This document shows positions 40,394-52,872 of a DNA stretch of 64,000 nucleotides, in pieces. The stretch covers positions 6,284,017-6,348,016 of the forward strand of contig NC_080056.1 in assembly GCF_026212465.1 (NCBI RefSeq). Reading direction: 5' to 3'. Position 1 is the stretch's first letter. The number at the start of each line of letters is the position of its first letter. A program made the translations under genes and the position numbers. The DNA comes from Amaranthus tricolor. Its lineage: Eukaryota > Streptophyta > Magnoliopsida > Caryophyllales > Amaranthaceae. A model generated the notes under the pieces. It was not told the DNA's origin and searched no databases. It saw only the letters and a list, made by a program, of their open reading frames with translations.

Positions 40394-43300
40394 TAAATTA
40401 TTTAAGATATTTATTTGTTATAGGCTAATGCATCAGTATTTTACAATTATTTAAGGATTGAATCAGTTTGAACTGAAGTATCACAGTGGGAAATTTCTAA
40501 TTTGGAAGAGTCGGTTGTACGCAACTTTATTCTTGTTAATAAAACAAAAAAATCTATTTTTAAAAAAATTAAAGAAACAAATTAATATGGGAACAGATGG
40601 AGTAATATCTTGCATCATACTATTCCATCATGTTACCAAAAGTTTGTTCAAAAGTTTTCTTAAGTCAGCATCAAAAGTAAATACTGTCAAGGTTTATTCA
40701 AAAGACCATACTATTTATGTCTGAATAGGCATGTACTCATCAAATATAAAATCAAATGGGAAACCCAAATATCTCTTATAGAACAAACGATAAAGTTATT
40801 CAAAACTAGCCTTATAGGTAAGAGTGTATTTACTCCATAAACCTCATTTTAGTTGTCCATGCAATTGACGTGGGACAAAATCTCATAATCTTGTAATGAC
40901 CTAAAATTTATTTCATTACATTCGAACCTCATAAGTTTTTCAACGTTCTTGTTGATCAGGGCTAGCTTAACTCAGTCCACCACTCTGTAAGCCATCACTT
41001 TGAGGGGCTCTGATACTAATATTATAAAACAAATGAAAGAATTTACTCAAACAATTAATCTAACAGGTGAGAGACCTATTCACTCTATAAACCCTATAAT
41101 AATTGTTGGTACAACAAATATCGAACAATGTCACATGACCTTATATTCATTCCATTACACTGTTATGAGTTCATGACAAATGATAAAGCCAATACAATGC
41201 TCCCTCCTCGTATGTTTTGCCACATTTTTCGTGAATCAAAAGTGATGTGGATACAAGATTTCGTCAACTAAAATTTTATTATAATCTCTTTTACAAACAC
41301 GTATTACGTGTCATGATAATACATAATAGCCTCTAATATTTCTTTTCTTTTTTTTTTCTAATACTCCCTCCTATTCATAGATAAAAGGACATTTAAGTTT
41401 TGCACTAAAATCAAGGAGAGGTGGGGGACCACTTAAAAATAGGTGGAAACTCTCTTTTTTCATAAAGGACATTGATATTATGTGTTATTGTGTTGTTGTA
41501 GTAAGAGTAAAAGAGTAAAAAAGAATGACAAAAATAGAAATGAGATATAATCAATGAATATGAGGGAGTATTAAAGAATGTTTATGATCAGTTCTCATTA
41601 ATCATTATCCAAATTTTCATTTAGTGTCTAAAACGAAAATGCAGTGCTTATATAACATATACTAAGACCTAAATGATCAGCTTAAACTTTTGGTTTAGAT
41701 GATTTTTTGTCATGAAATCAAAAGCTAGCGTGACAAGAAATTACGAGTTTGAATCTCAACCATTCCTTATTTACACTAGAATATTCAACTTTAGGTATGA
41801 GGATTAAAAAGAAAATGTGTTGCATCTACACCTTTAGCCCTTTGGTTATTGTGTGACGGATGTGTTAAAGTATATAACATATTGTGAACTTTAACTATCA
41901 GCTTTAGTTTTTGGATATCATGAGAAAATAAATTAGATGTATGTATGAAAATTATAAAAAAAGTGTTAAAGTACTTTGGATATCAGCTTTAGTTAATAAT
42001 AAAAATAAAAGAAATTTAATAGGATAGACTAAAAAGGAAAGTAGAGTAAAATTACCGGACAGTACTTTATTTTTCAACGCATAATAAATTAATAATGGAA
42101 AGTGTTTTTTTTAGTGTAGCTAATAAAAAATTAAGTGGATAATATATAATATAATAGGATAAGTAGACGATCATACTGGACTAAGTCCACTATAAGGGTT
42201 TATGTAATCTTGTAAAGATGTCTTCTAGAATGACAAGAAACCAAGTCATATCTTGAAAAAAATTGTATTAAGGAATTTAAAAATCATAATTAAATAATTA
42301 AAAAATGGAATTTGAAAATCATACCAATGAATTATTATTTTTTATTTAGTATTAGTTTAGAAAGTTTCTAGAGATAAAACCAATTCTTGTTACTAGAGTT
42401 AAAAGTTTATTTTGGTCTTTATTATATATTAAGGTAACCTGTAATTTTTTATATCGCTGAAAAGTTTGAGATTTTGAATTTTCTTATTATATGTAATATT
42501 ATTTTTATTTTTAATAATGTTGTAGATCGACAAAAAAATTACACCAAATTGATGTTTTATGGTAAGGTGGAAATTTCGGTATTTTAACGATTAACACTTC
42601 ATCAAACAAGAAAAATTTAATGTAATTTGTGAATAAGGTTATAATGCAAATTAATATTAAACTACATGGGTACATGCAAAAACTTCAAACTAGAGGATTA
42701 TCATATGGGATTTTCTAAAATATTTTATTCTATCTAATGGAAAAATTTTAAATAATATATTTTAAACTTTTTAATTTATCTTGCATAGGAAAGAGTATCT
42801 ATGTCGAATTAATGAAACTTTGATATTTATAGTACATATTGTAATGACATATCAATCCTTCAATTTAAATCAAAATAATTGTACTCTCGTCCTACGAAAT
42901 TTGTTTTATTTTACGTTGAGTCATAATTTAGATTATTTTTATTTTTTAATTTTCATCATATGTTTAATTTATATTTTCATTTTATTTATATATTTTTTCA
43001 TCGCCTGTTAAATATCAATTTACCCCCTTACATGGTTATTAGAATTTCAATTCTGATATATAATTCAACGACTCTACGATTTAAAAATAGACGAGCAATC
43101 TGAAGTAGACGGTACGATCCTACCAATATCAAGAATATTGATGATAAGATCATAACACACTAACGCTCCAATCTTACAATGGTAGTCTCAATTATAAAAA
43201 AATATTACATTCTAGCTTTTACTTACACATTATAATTAAACAATATATCGTCATTATGATAATGAAAATTCATTTTAATTGATTCTCCTCAAAGTATATT

Positions 43301-43886
43301 TTATTAATATAATATTAATTTTTTATAGTTTTTTTTATCAAATACAATTTTAGATATTTAAAATTAAAATACAACATCAGAAAAAGTACAAAATCAAATA
43401 GTTGTACATCATTAATTATTATAATTACACCCATAAAAATTATGAATAGAGTCTAAAGAGGAAAGAAATACGGGCAAAAAAAAAAAGAAGGGGACAACTA
43501 TCAAATAGTTGTATATTTGATTAAGATAAAAGGAAATAGTTATTCCAATCCAATTATTGTAGTATTATTTGTTAGAATAACAACTAGCAAGGCTTGAAAT
43601 TGAATAAAAAATGATTAATTTGAATAAGTATCTCTATTTTCTTAAGGATTATGACATCTAAGTCAAAAAAATGTTCTTATAATTAATGGAACTTACCAAA
43701 CCCTTAGAATAAGACACAAAATAAGAAAGCAAAAGGAAGCTCAAACTCTCCTTAATCTCAAAGAATAGCCTTCTTCTTAAAGGGTTCCTTTACTTTTAAG
43801 TTTCTTTATAATTATCTTCATACGAAAACAAAAAATAATACTCATAAAATTCCCATTTTTCCCACGAAAAATATATACATAAAAAA
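40394..43886. other. AT-rich intergenic DNA
   Basis: No gene is supported. A Stowaway MITE lies at 41364-41568. A stretch near 40980-41100 contains CTCTGATACTAATATT and GGTGAGAGACCTATTCACTC, similar to 23195-23215 in the kinase intron, and looks like retroelement debris. The rest is AT-rich with short open frames only. Confidence 0.5.
41364..41568. mobile_element. Stowaway-type MITE
   Basis: TA|CTCCCTCCTATTCATAGAT on the left and, reverse-complemented, TA|CTCCCTCATATTCATTGAT on the right, each with TA duplication (41362-41363, 41569-41570). It is 205 bp and non-coding. Confidence 0.85.
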
Positions 43887-44261
43887 ATGGAGGGATTAAT
43901 TCCAATGGTTTTTAGGGCTATTAAGAAAAATAAAATAAGAAGGCAATATAGATGTCTTTCTATGGGAAATTCTCAAACTTACAATTTAGTTGATTTTTAT
44001 GATGATCATGATCATAATCAAAATCATAGATTTTACTCCACTGAGATGCAGCCACGTGGTGGGTCTAAGGAAAGTAGAAATGGGCATCGACGGTTTGCAT
44101 CAACCGGAGAGTTTGGAATCAACGGTGGATATAACTTCAACTATGATCATGATCATCATGATGGCGGATTTGGTAGGTTTAATAGCCCTCCTAATAATAA
44201 ACAAATTATTAAGAGATATGGAAGTCATAGGTTGTTCTCTTGCATTACAGGAGCTACCTAA
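43887..44261 (+). CDS. Small conserved plant protein of unknown function
   Basis: This is a single-exon gene for 124 residues. The N-terminus MEGLIPMVFRAIKKNKIRRQ and the C-terminus RYGSHRLFSCITGA match, from memory, a plant-only family with a fixed MEGL-P-V-(Y/F)-(R/K)-AIK start and a basic SHR-(M/L)-FSC-(I/V)-TG-A end. The middle is His/Asp/Asn-rich and probably disordered (DDHDHNQNH, NYDHDHHDGG). There is no signal peptide or membrane segment. The ATG lies in an A-rich leader (AAAAAAATGGAG). The order in this window would fit Arabidopsis At2g44010. Function unknown. Confidence 0.75.
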   Translation: MEGLIPMVFRAIKKNKIRRQYRCLSMGNSQTYNLVDFYDDHDHNQNHRFYSTEMQPRGGSKESRNGHRRFASTGEFGINGGYNFNYDHDHHDGGFGRFNSPPNNKQIIKRYGSHRLFSCITGAT

Positions 44262-44343
44262 ATTTTATTTAAGCTTTTTTATTGGACAAGATTTTATTTA
44301 GTTCACAATTGTAAATATTTCATTTTCCCCTTTTGTTATAAAT

Positions 44344-44349
44344 AATAAA
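44344..44349 (+). terminator. AATAAA poly(A) signal
   Basis: AATAAA about 83 bases after the stop of the small gene at 43887-44261, in a T-rich and A-rich context typical of plant 3' ends. Confidence 0.5.
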
Positions 44350-45594
44350 TTGTGTACAATAATGGTAAAAGGGGTGTTGTACAAATTAATGATTATCATA
44401 GTGATAATATGGGAATAAAGGTGAGTGATTGAATTTGAAAATATTTGTAATATTTTTGCTCCTAATAGATTGATTGGATCTAAGAGTGATTCTGGACAGA
44501 AATTAAAATTGTTGACTGGTTTAATTAGTTAAAAGTATTAGTTGAAAGTTGTATTAACCAATTGTTATTAAGATTTATTTGGAGTATAAATTAATTATTG
44601 GTTGATTTGTTTATTAAAGAAATTAAATAAACTACTAAGAATGACTTTTTAATTTTGGCTTAAAACTCATATTCAACTAGCTAAAAAGTCTTTAGTCAGA
44701 TATTTCTTTAGTTATTTAACCAGCATAAAATCAATAAGTTATAAGGCGAACCAATATGTAATAAGTCCTATAAATGATTTAGGAAGGCTTATTTATACGG
44801 AGAACAAAGGGAATTCCCTAACGTGATGGTCAACATCAATTGCATAAATCGGAAATGGAAGAATTGTCCCAAGTTAGAGGCAAAATTCCATTATTAGTAC
44901 AATGCTTAGATTATGTGTAAATATTTAAGGGGAGAAATAAAGTCAAACTAATGAAATAAAAGCAAATAGAGATGCATTTAAAATAGTTGAGATAGTTGTG
45001 AAGAATATAAAATGAGCATGAAATAAAAATAATAATTTAAAAAGAAGATGATTTCCCCATTATAGAGGTAATGCATTCTCCCACCCTTCCTTAGGATAAA
45101 TATTTATTCCACAAAATTAAGAGCTCCTTTTGCAACCATTCTCTCACATCTACAACAATTAAATTTCACTAATTTCTCATTTAATAACTTTGTTTTCTTA
45201 CTTTGAATTTTTTATCCCTTAAATATTTACATCCAATAAAAATACTTAATTTTACATCCGTTTTAAAATAGTTGGTAATAATATATTTAAAAGAAAAAAT
45301 ATCACTATTGGAACATGAAAGCGATTGTCTTGCAAATGCAACAAGCAAACAACATCAATTATTCAGAAATGTGAATGGGACATAGGTGGACAATATGTTC
45401 TACATTCTCATTTCCTATAATTACACATACTTACATGACAACACATCTAACCTTAAAACAATAACCAACTATACACTACTCCAGCTCTAACAATCAATAA
45501 ATAACACCTTTTTATTAAATTATTAGTACCTTCGTTTTGAATTACTTACACCTATAGACAATAATTTAAGAATCAAAAAAATTATTAATTTTTA
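44350..45594. other. Intergenic DNA, no gene seen
   Basis: AT-rich sequence after the small gene. I see no coding region, tRNA or defined element before the miniature MULE at 45595. Confidence 0.5.
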
Positions 45595-45874
45595 GGAAAA
45601 TTTGATATTATTAATTTAATCTTTCATCCATTCATCGTGAATAATTCTATTTTTCGATTAATTTTTAATAATCTAACCTGTACCCTTAGTTTGCCGTTAG
45701 CATACTAACAGAGTATGCTGATAGCAAACTAAGGACAAAAGTTGAATTATTATAAAATAAAGGTTAAGTTGTTGACAAACTAAGGCCAAACGTTAGATTA
45801 TTAAAAAATAATCTAAAGGTGAGATTATTCACAGCGGATGGGTGAAAGGTTGGATTATTAATATCAATTTTTTC
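45595..45874. mobile_element. Miniature MULE-like element, copy 3
   Basis: A perfect 9-bp duplication TAATTTTTA flanks it (45586-45594 and 45875-45883). The ends are GGAAAATTTGATATTATTAA and, in reverse complement, GAAAAAATTGATATTAATAA. The body holds inverted copies of a CCCTTAGTTTGC / GCAAACTAAGG segment. This copy defines the family and its length of 280 bp. Confidence 0.9.
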
Positions 45875-45883
45875 TAATTTTTA

Positions 45884-47460
45884 ATGTATTTTCATCTATT
45901 TAACCCCTTTAAATGGTAGGTGATGACATGATGAAATAGACTAAAGTGAAGTAAAATAGAGAATTATTAAGATGTTGTTTTGCCAAAAATAAAAAGAGTA
46001 TAAATAGATAATAAATACAAGTATTATAAAACAAAGAAAGTATAAAAGAGATCACGCTAGTGTTTTTGAAAAGGATAGGTATACAATGCCCTTTTTGTAA
46101 ATGTTTAGGGTTTATTTGCATGTTGTTTTAAACTTTTAGTATTAATTTACTATTTTTGTGGTTTTTAGTCTCATTCATATATTGTACTCATTACCTCCAA
46201 GCAAACATCCAACACACTTTTTTAAAAAAAAGTTATTAAGAAATGTTTGATGAAGGGAATTGTGACTTTGAAATGAGAATTTAAAATATTTCTTGTATAT
46301 TATAGGGAATTATTAATTGAGGATGTATGAGGAATGAAGATCAGAAATGAAAAAGGTCTATAATTAAGGTTGAAATTTGAGTTTGGGAAACTATATATGT
46401 TTTTAAGGTCATGAAATGAGGGGTACACACTACCAAGATTAATAATTGAGGTTAAGAGAAATGGATGTCTATGGAGCAAGTAAAGAGCTAGAGTAAACAT
46501 GCAATTATATGATGTGATGAAGTACAATTAAAACACTAAGATTTAAAGGGATTCGTTGATATAAGCTATGTCCGCCATCCTAGTTAGATTGTATTTAATA
46601 ATGTATTTGAAGTACAAAAGCAATGAACTTGAAGGAATTATAATGAAGATTATGCGGAAAGAGAGGCTATTGACGACATATGGAAAATCAATAAAAAGCA
46701 AGAAGAATGAGATTTTTGGCTTTCTAACAAATGATCTAGAAGTAGTGTATTTACGGGCAAGATAAAAATGTGTCAAATGAATGAGACATCTGCACAAGGA
46801 GCAAAAACAAAGCGGAGAGCTGCTCGTTCGAGCATAATAATGCTCATTCGAGCATAGTGGTGTTGGTAGCTTCTGGTAGAATCTCGACTTTATGCAACGT
46901 TTCCTATGGTCTCTAATGCTCCCTTTAGCCATTCTATAGTTGTTTTAGGATGATTTCTAGCTTTGATGCCCAAGGTTGCTTCATCCAGTGATTGTAAAAG
47001 GGGAGTATACTAGGTTGATTCTCCCCTAACTCTCACAAGTGCACACTTGGGGTCTTGTTTCCCAGTACGAACAATAAAATGAAATATGTTTGTATGAAGT
47101 CTTACCTAAAGTTTACTTCACAAAGAATGTTTGGCAATTGAGTGTAGGTTGTTCGTTTGTTTGAGTAATTGAAATAATTCACTATTTTTATTGATTTTAA
47201 AGCTAGCCGAATAAGAAAGTTGTTTATGAAAATATTTGCTAAATTAGTACAAAAAATTAGAAAAGTTAAATCAATAACTCAAAATCTAATGAAAAACGCC
47301 AACCAAACTAGTTTTGTATTGTCTTAAAAATGAACTTTTCAAAACACTTTTTTTTAAGCTTGTTGTTCAACCAACATGTCAAAATCAAAAAATGAATCAA
47401 AAGGCATGATTCATATTCAAATACACTGCCACATGAACCACGCTGCTCATTCTACCATCC
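45884..47460. other. Intergenic DNA upstream of lumazine synthase
   Basis: No gene is supported. 46780-47060 is less AT-rich and contains a paired CTGCTCGTTCGAGCATAA / TGCTCATTCGAGCATAG repeat and ends in TTTCCCAGTACGAACAATAA. This resembles part of an LTR, but I could not find its ends. The remainder is AT-rich and includes the lumazine synthase promoter. Confidence 0.4.
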
Positions 47461-47467
47461 TATAAAT
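47461..47467 (+). promoter_or_regulatory. TATA box of lumazine synthase
   Basis: TATAAAT in the context CATCCTATAAATCTC, 54 bases before the ATG at 47521. Transcription would start about 30 bases downstream, giving a short leader of about 25-30 bases rich in C and A. Confidence 0.6.
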
Positions 47468-47520
47468 CTCCTCGATTCTTCAGCTTCACCATCTGTACAA
47501 TCGCAACTCACTTCCAAAAA

Positions 47521-50500
47521 ATGGCTTCATTTCTAGCTTCTCAATCTTGTGTTCTTGCTACAAACCCTAAATTTTCGTCTCTTAAACCCACTTCCATTCA
47601 TCAATCTTTCACCATACTTCGCTTTTCTGCTCCACGTTTTTCCCCTTCGTCTTTTCCCGGTTTGTAGTTTGCTGCACTTGTTTTCATTTCGGTTTTGTAA
47701 TTTGTTGGATTTGAGTAGATTTTTAATAGTTTCCCATTTTTGATTTATGATTTCAGGTACTGGGTTAGTTCATGTTGCAAGAGAAAGTAAAAGTCGGGCC
47801 TCATTTGTAGTGACAAATGCAGTGAGGGAAGTTGAAGGATTCGTCACTAAAACCCAGGGCCTCCGATTCGCCATTGTTAGTTTATCTCTTTCTTTCTCTC
47901 ATTTGATGCAGAAAACAGTCCAGTTTTTGCCCTTGAATTGTTTTCTTTTCCCGGAAATTTGTTTTGCTGTTCTGTTGTGTTGTTTGTTGGCTAGGTAGCA
48001 AGTGGGTCAGTATAATTCATGTGAAAACCTAATGAGAATGATATGATGAAAATTATTGGTATTTTGGTATCTATATCAATAAGTCGTTGATATTAAATTG
48101 TGGTAACTCTAATGGAAATTTCATGTGAATTTGCTGGGTAATTTACTTGATAGCAAAATTTGTTCCCATCTATCACCACTTGGGCAAGTGTTATTTGGGT
48201 AATGGAAATTGTAAAGAAAATGTGGATTAGATCTTTGTTATCATGGGAATGACATGATAAATCTCATGAATTTGAACACTACCTATCATTTTCATTTTTT
48301 CCATTTGATACCAATAGCTAAATGAGCCATTAGTGTTTAACTTGGCTCTAAGAATAAGGGTTCCTTAGTTAATAGTCAAATGTTGATATCGATATTAAAA
48401 TAATTTCATCAATGTTTTAAGTACTTTGATTATAATGTTGACACATTGCTCCAAATGTCTTGCAAATAATACTTCTATGTCGATTAGGATGAAAAAAATC
48501 AGGTGTCTGTTATGAACCACAAACTGGGAACAAGAAAAGGAAGAGATTAGAATACAGTAAGAGAAAATAGCAGAGGAAAGGAGAAATTTAAGACATAGAC
48601 TAGAGGTTGAGAAGAAGAACATAGAATAGAGAAGAGAAGAAGAAATATGAGAGAGAATTCAGATCATATTCATTTCATACCCTTGACCAAGTATTACATC
48701 ATTATGTATATGCATTTGCTAGATTATTCCCTCTCCCAGATGCTTTCTAAGAGTCCCTCATAACAGCATTGTTATCTAATGCTCGCTAACACACCCTTTT
48801 TTCATTTCTCAATTCTTGCTGCTTTCTTGTATTCCCTATATTCTGCAATTGTACTCTTGTCACGTGTCACAAGTATGACAGTTTTCCAACTGATAGTTCA
48901 AACTCTTTTTTTCCTCTCTAGTGAATCATGTGGTGGGTTACCATAAGTTTATTCTATTGCTCATTATCTATGAAGATGGGTGACTAGTGGTAACATTAAA
49001 ATCGGGCATTTGTTTGTCGGTGTTAGGTCTACAATTCTCTTAGAATGAGGCTTAATTGTCATTTTCTCTAGATTATCATTCAAGCTGTTATATCTGCTTG
49101 GTAGCTACAACAATGACTCAATGAACTACTGATTCACAGGTTAATTCTGAGATTTTAACTATGCTGAAACTTGAAACTTACTGACAAAACAATCAATGCT
49201 GAACCCAAGCTTTATCAGATAATGAAAGCAATATAAATTCAGGATTAGCTTCCTACTGTTTGAAAATTGAAATTTGAAACATAAAATATTGAGGATCTGA
49301 TTTTATTGCTAGTACAAAGTAACCTGGTCTTGCAAAGCATCATTCATGATTTGTCATGAACTCATTAAAAGAGCATAGCTTTGTGAAGCATAATAGAAGC
49401 TGAAAGATGTGCACCTCTAATTTGTCTACATTTTTTCTTTTGTTCAGGTTGTGGCGAAGTTTAATGAATTTATAACAAGGCGGCTAATGGAAGGAGCTCT
49501 TGACACTTTTAAGAAATATTCAGTCACTGAAGATATAGATGTATGTTTCTTCTCTGTACTTAGTAATGCGTATGCCTTGTATGTTTATGTGCCATGAAAT
49601 ACTTAAAACAAGTTTTTTCCTTGCTTTACTTTTTCTTCTTCTGTCCTTGGGGTTTGAAAACTGAAGTGGTAGAATGTTAGGGATTAGAGACTGCTTTTTT
49701 GAGCCAGTTTTTTTTGTTTCTAGTTCAAACATTCCTTTTTAATCTCGGTTTTACATGTGGATACCTGGTGTCTCTAGTAAGACCTTATTTCTTTTTGTTT
49801 GTGCGTTATGCTTAGTGCTACATGCATGTAGATATTGAGCAAATAACCTGATATATTGTACAGTACGCAATGGTCACATAAATCAGATTGCCGTGGATTT
49901 ATCCCATATTTACATTATTCATCATTGATGTATGGGTAGTCATCTATGCGCTCATGCCTAGAAGTATATTTGAACTCACATGGTATATATTGAGCAGATA
50001 ACCTGATATATTGTAGAGTACGCAATGGTCAATTAAATCAGATTGCGTGGGTTCATCCCATATTTACGTTATTCATCATTGATGTATGGGTAGTCATCTA
50101 TGCGCTCATGCCTAGAAGTATATTTGAACTCACATGGTATTCATTGCTTTTAGCTAAGTGAAAAAAATAAATGTTGAGGAACAGGTAGGTATTAATTTAT
50201 TGAAGGATTTGGGCTTCCTTATTACCTATTGGACATAACCCTGGCTACAACAAGTTCTCTGATTTAAAAGTAAAAGATTCAAGGCCTTTGTTATCATAGT
50301 GCATAAATTAATTGCATCATATCGCCCAAGTTGGAAAACTGTTCAAATCTACGACATTATACTATCCGCATCCTCAAGGTGTAAAAAAATTGCTTTTTAG
50401 GTACTATTGCATGTAAAGGTGTTAAGAGTTTATCTTGCTTGCCCAAATCCTTCCCATTTTCTCTGATGTACTATTGCATGTAGAGCTGTTAAAGTTGATT

Positions 50501-52872
50501 TTGGGGCTCCCCCTAATTATCTATTTATATAAGGCAATTCTCTTAAAAAGCTACAGAAGATCCTTATTGCGCCAGAATTGAAAATCTCTATCATCTCTTA
50601 TGAGAACTTTGTGGACTTCTCCTTAGATTCTCATATCCCATTAATGCACTTATTTTTCTGATATAAGTGTGCAAAACTTTGCATCTTTTATTACGCAGTT
50701 CATTCAGAATGATGACTTTTGATTTCTTTTCTTTTTATGACAGGTTTTTTGGGTTCCTGGTGCTTATGAGCTTGGTGTTACTGCCCAGGAACTTGGTAAA
50801 TCAGGAAAATATCATGCTATTATATGTCTTGGGGCTGTGGTAGGTCTTCTAAGCATACTTTGATTTCTATTTTTTGCTTTTTATTTTTCAAAGACCAGTC
50901 ATTGTCTCCACATGATCCTTATTTGGATGCATCCTTACCACATTTTGCACTTTTTTGATTATTTGGCTGTTCAGCTCGAGTTTTTGTTTTTCAAGAGTTT
51001 TCCCGTTTAGGGATGTCGCAATTACTTCCATAATATACGTGGTCTGGGAATGAACTCATGTACAAACGTGTTTTTAAATGCTTCATTAAAGTTGGTGATT
51101 ACCCTTTATGTTGAGTTTCATAGGCTGACTAAAAAATTCTCTTATGTTATCATCCAAAATGAGGCTTACATGGAGACTTTGTAGAACTTTTTGCATCATG
51201 TATAGATGTTCTTGTGACCTCATCATGTTTTTATAACGAAACTATTTTCTATGTCATTGACCTTAATTTCTTGGTGTTGTGTTTAGATACGGGGTGATAC
51301 TTCACATTATGATGCTGTCGTTAATTCAGCCTCCTCTGGAGTACTTTCGGCTGGATTAAATTCAGGTAAAGCATCATAATCCATATGCTAGTAACACTTT
51401 TTAGGGGATATTGGCAGAAGACAAAGCTACTTACTAATCACTTATATTATTTCATTTGTTCCTTTAGTTTACTTGGATTTTACTGCTTGTAGTTGTAGAG
51501 TTGTGGCTTGTACGGACAGTTGTAAACTTGTAATGTTGTTTTTCCGCAGGAGTGCCTTGTATCTTTGGTGTCCTTACTTGTGATGACATGGATCAGGTAA
51601 TTTTTTCCCTTTGTTTTCTCGTTTAATGTTTTAGCATGCCATCCAAAATTCAAATTTCATATCATTTCTCATCTGTCACTTGCAAAACGGCAAGAGTATT
51701 CCTCGTTTCCTAATTCCAGTTGCCACTTGTCATTTGGTACTGATTGAGCGATCAGTTTGTCTATATTGTTAACAGCTTTTTTTTGGATACTCGGTTATTA
51801 TTCTATAGCTGTTAGTTTGATTACCTTGTGTCTTCTGCCTCCGGCTCACTGATGAAGATACATTGCCATTTTGAATTAATTGGCGTTTCTTTACATCCTA
51901 ATCGCAGGCCATTAACAGAGTTGGTGGCAAGGCGGGCAATAAAGGTTCTGAAGCAGCACTAACAGCTGTAAGTTTTTACTTAAATCTTGTTGCCGGTAAA
52001 ATATATTTGGAAGGATAATCATTATGACTTTTCCCGTATGTCCTAATCATCTTACGTATAGAATGTTGCCCTTTCTCTTAGAGTTTCTCACTGGTAGGGA
52101 TGTATGTAACCTCAAAACCTTCTGAATGTGACGTTAACCTTTTTTTTTATTTTTTTTATTTTTTTTATTTTTAACCCGCAACTCAATGAGCGCTTTGGCA
52201 ACATTAGGCTAAACCAACCCTTCAAAGGATAAGGGTTTTTTTCTCGAAGAATCTTGGTCACAAAAACCTTTTTTTCTTAAATTTTTTCGAGGGGATGTTC
52301 TCTTCACCTTTGTCGTAGTTGAATTTGTTGTCCTATCTTAGCCTTTATATGTGAACATTTCAGATCTTTTATCAACCCTTTACCATTCCCACTTCCGTAG
52401 CATTGATCAAACTTCGGTTGGGAGGAGTGATAATTCCTTAGGCTCGAACCACAATCATCAGACAATATCACATCAGATTTTCACTAAATTTTATCCACTT
52501 TTTTACTATTCAGACTCATACGAGGCTCTTCTTAGTTTTACACTTTATCCTAAGACTCACTTACAAGCAGTAAACTTGGACATGAAATGTCTATATTCTT
52601 CAAGACTCATAGTAGGGGCGAAAAAACATTTTTTGTACTTAAGCTAGTCTTTGTTAAAGACTCACTTGCAAGACTCTCCAAAACGTGCATTGTTCTTACC
52701 TGAAGGAAGCCAGGGGCGAAGATGTGATGAGCTAAACGGGAGATTATCAACTAGTCGTCTTTTTTTCTTTATCGCTTATACGTTATGGCTCTTAATGCCA
52801 TATTATAAACGAGCTATGTTGTGTTGGCAGATTGAGATGGCATCGCTCTTCGAACATCATTTGAAAGCCTAA
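47521..52872 (+). CDS. 6,7-dimethyl-8-ribityllumazine synthase, chloroplast
   Basis: Lumazine synthase condenses 5-amino-6-ribitylaminouracil with 3,4-dihydroxy-2-butanone 4-phosphate, the penultimate step of riboflavin synthesis, in plastids. Eight exons close in phase: 47521-47659, 47757-47875, 49448-49540, 50744-50839, 51287-51365, 51550-51596, 51908-51967, 52831-52872; all introns GT-AG; 224 residues, close to Arabidopsis COS1 (At2g44050). The first 65-70 residues are Ser-rich and poor in acids, as in a transit peptide ([20 protein letters not shown]). The core has FNEFIT (91-96, ring contact), PGAYELG (122-128), [12 protein letters not shown] (147-158, phosphate loop and catalytic His156) and GNKGSEAA (201-208). 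No residue expected of the family is missing. Neighbours are unrelated to riboflavin. Confidence 0.96.
49831..50140. repeat. Tandem duplication in lumazine synthase intron 3
   Basis: Two direct copies of a unit of about 155 bp. Both contain TATTGAGCA-ATAACCTGATA, AGTACGCAATGGTCA, TCATCATTGATGTATGGGTA and GCGCTCATGCCTAGAAGTAT. They differ at only a few positions, so the duplication is recent. Confidence 0.9.
51968..52830 (+). other. Lumazine synthase intron 7
   Basis: An 863-bp intron, large compared with introns 4-6. It has a T-rich low-complexity run at 52140-52180 (T8 blocks separated by single A). The middle part (52340-52780) is less AT-rich and includes open frames that do not match any family I know. 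I see no transposon ends. Confidence 0.4.
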
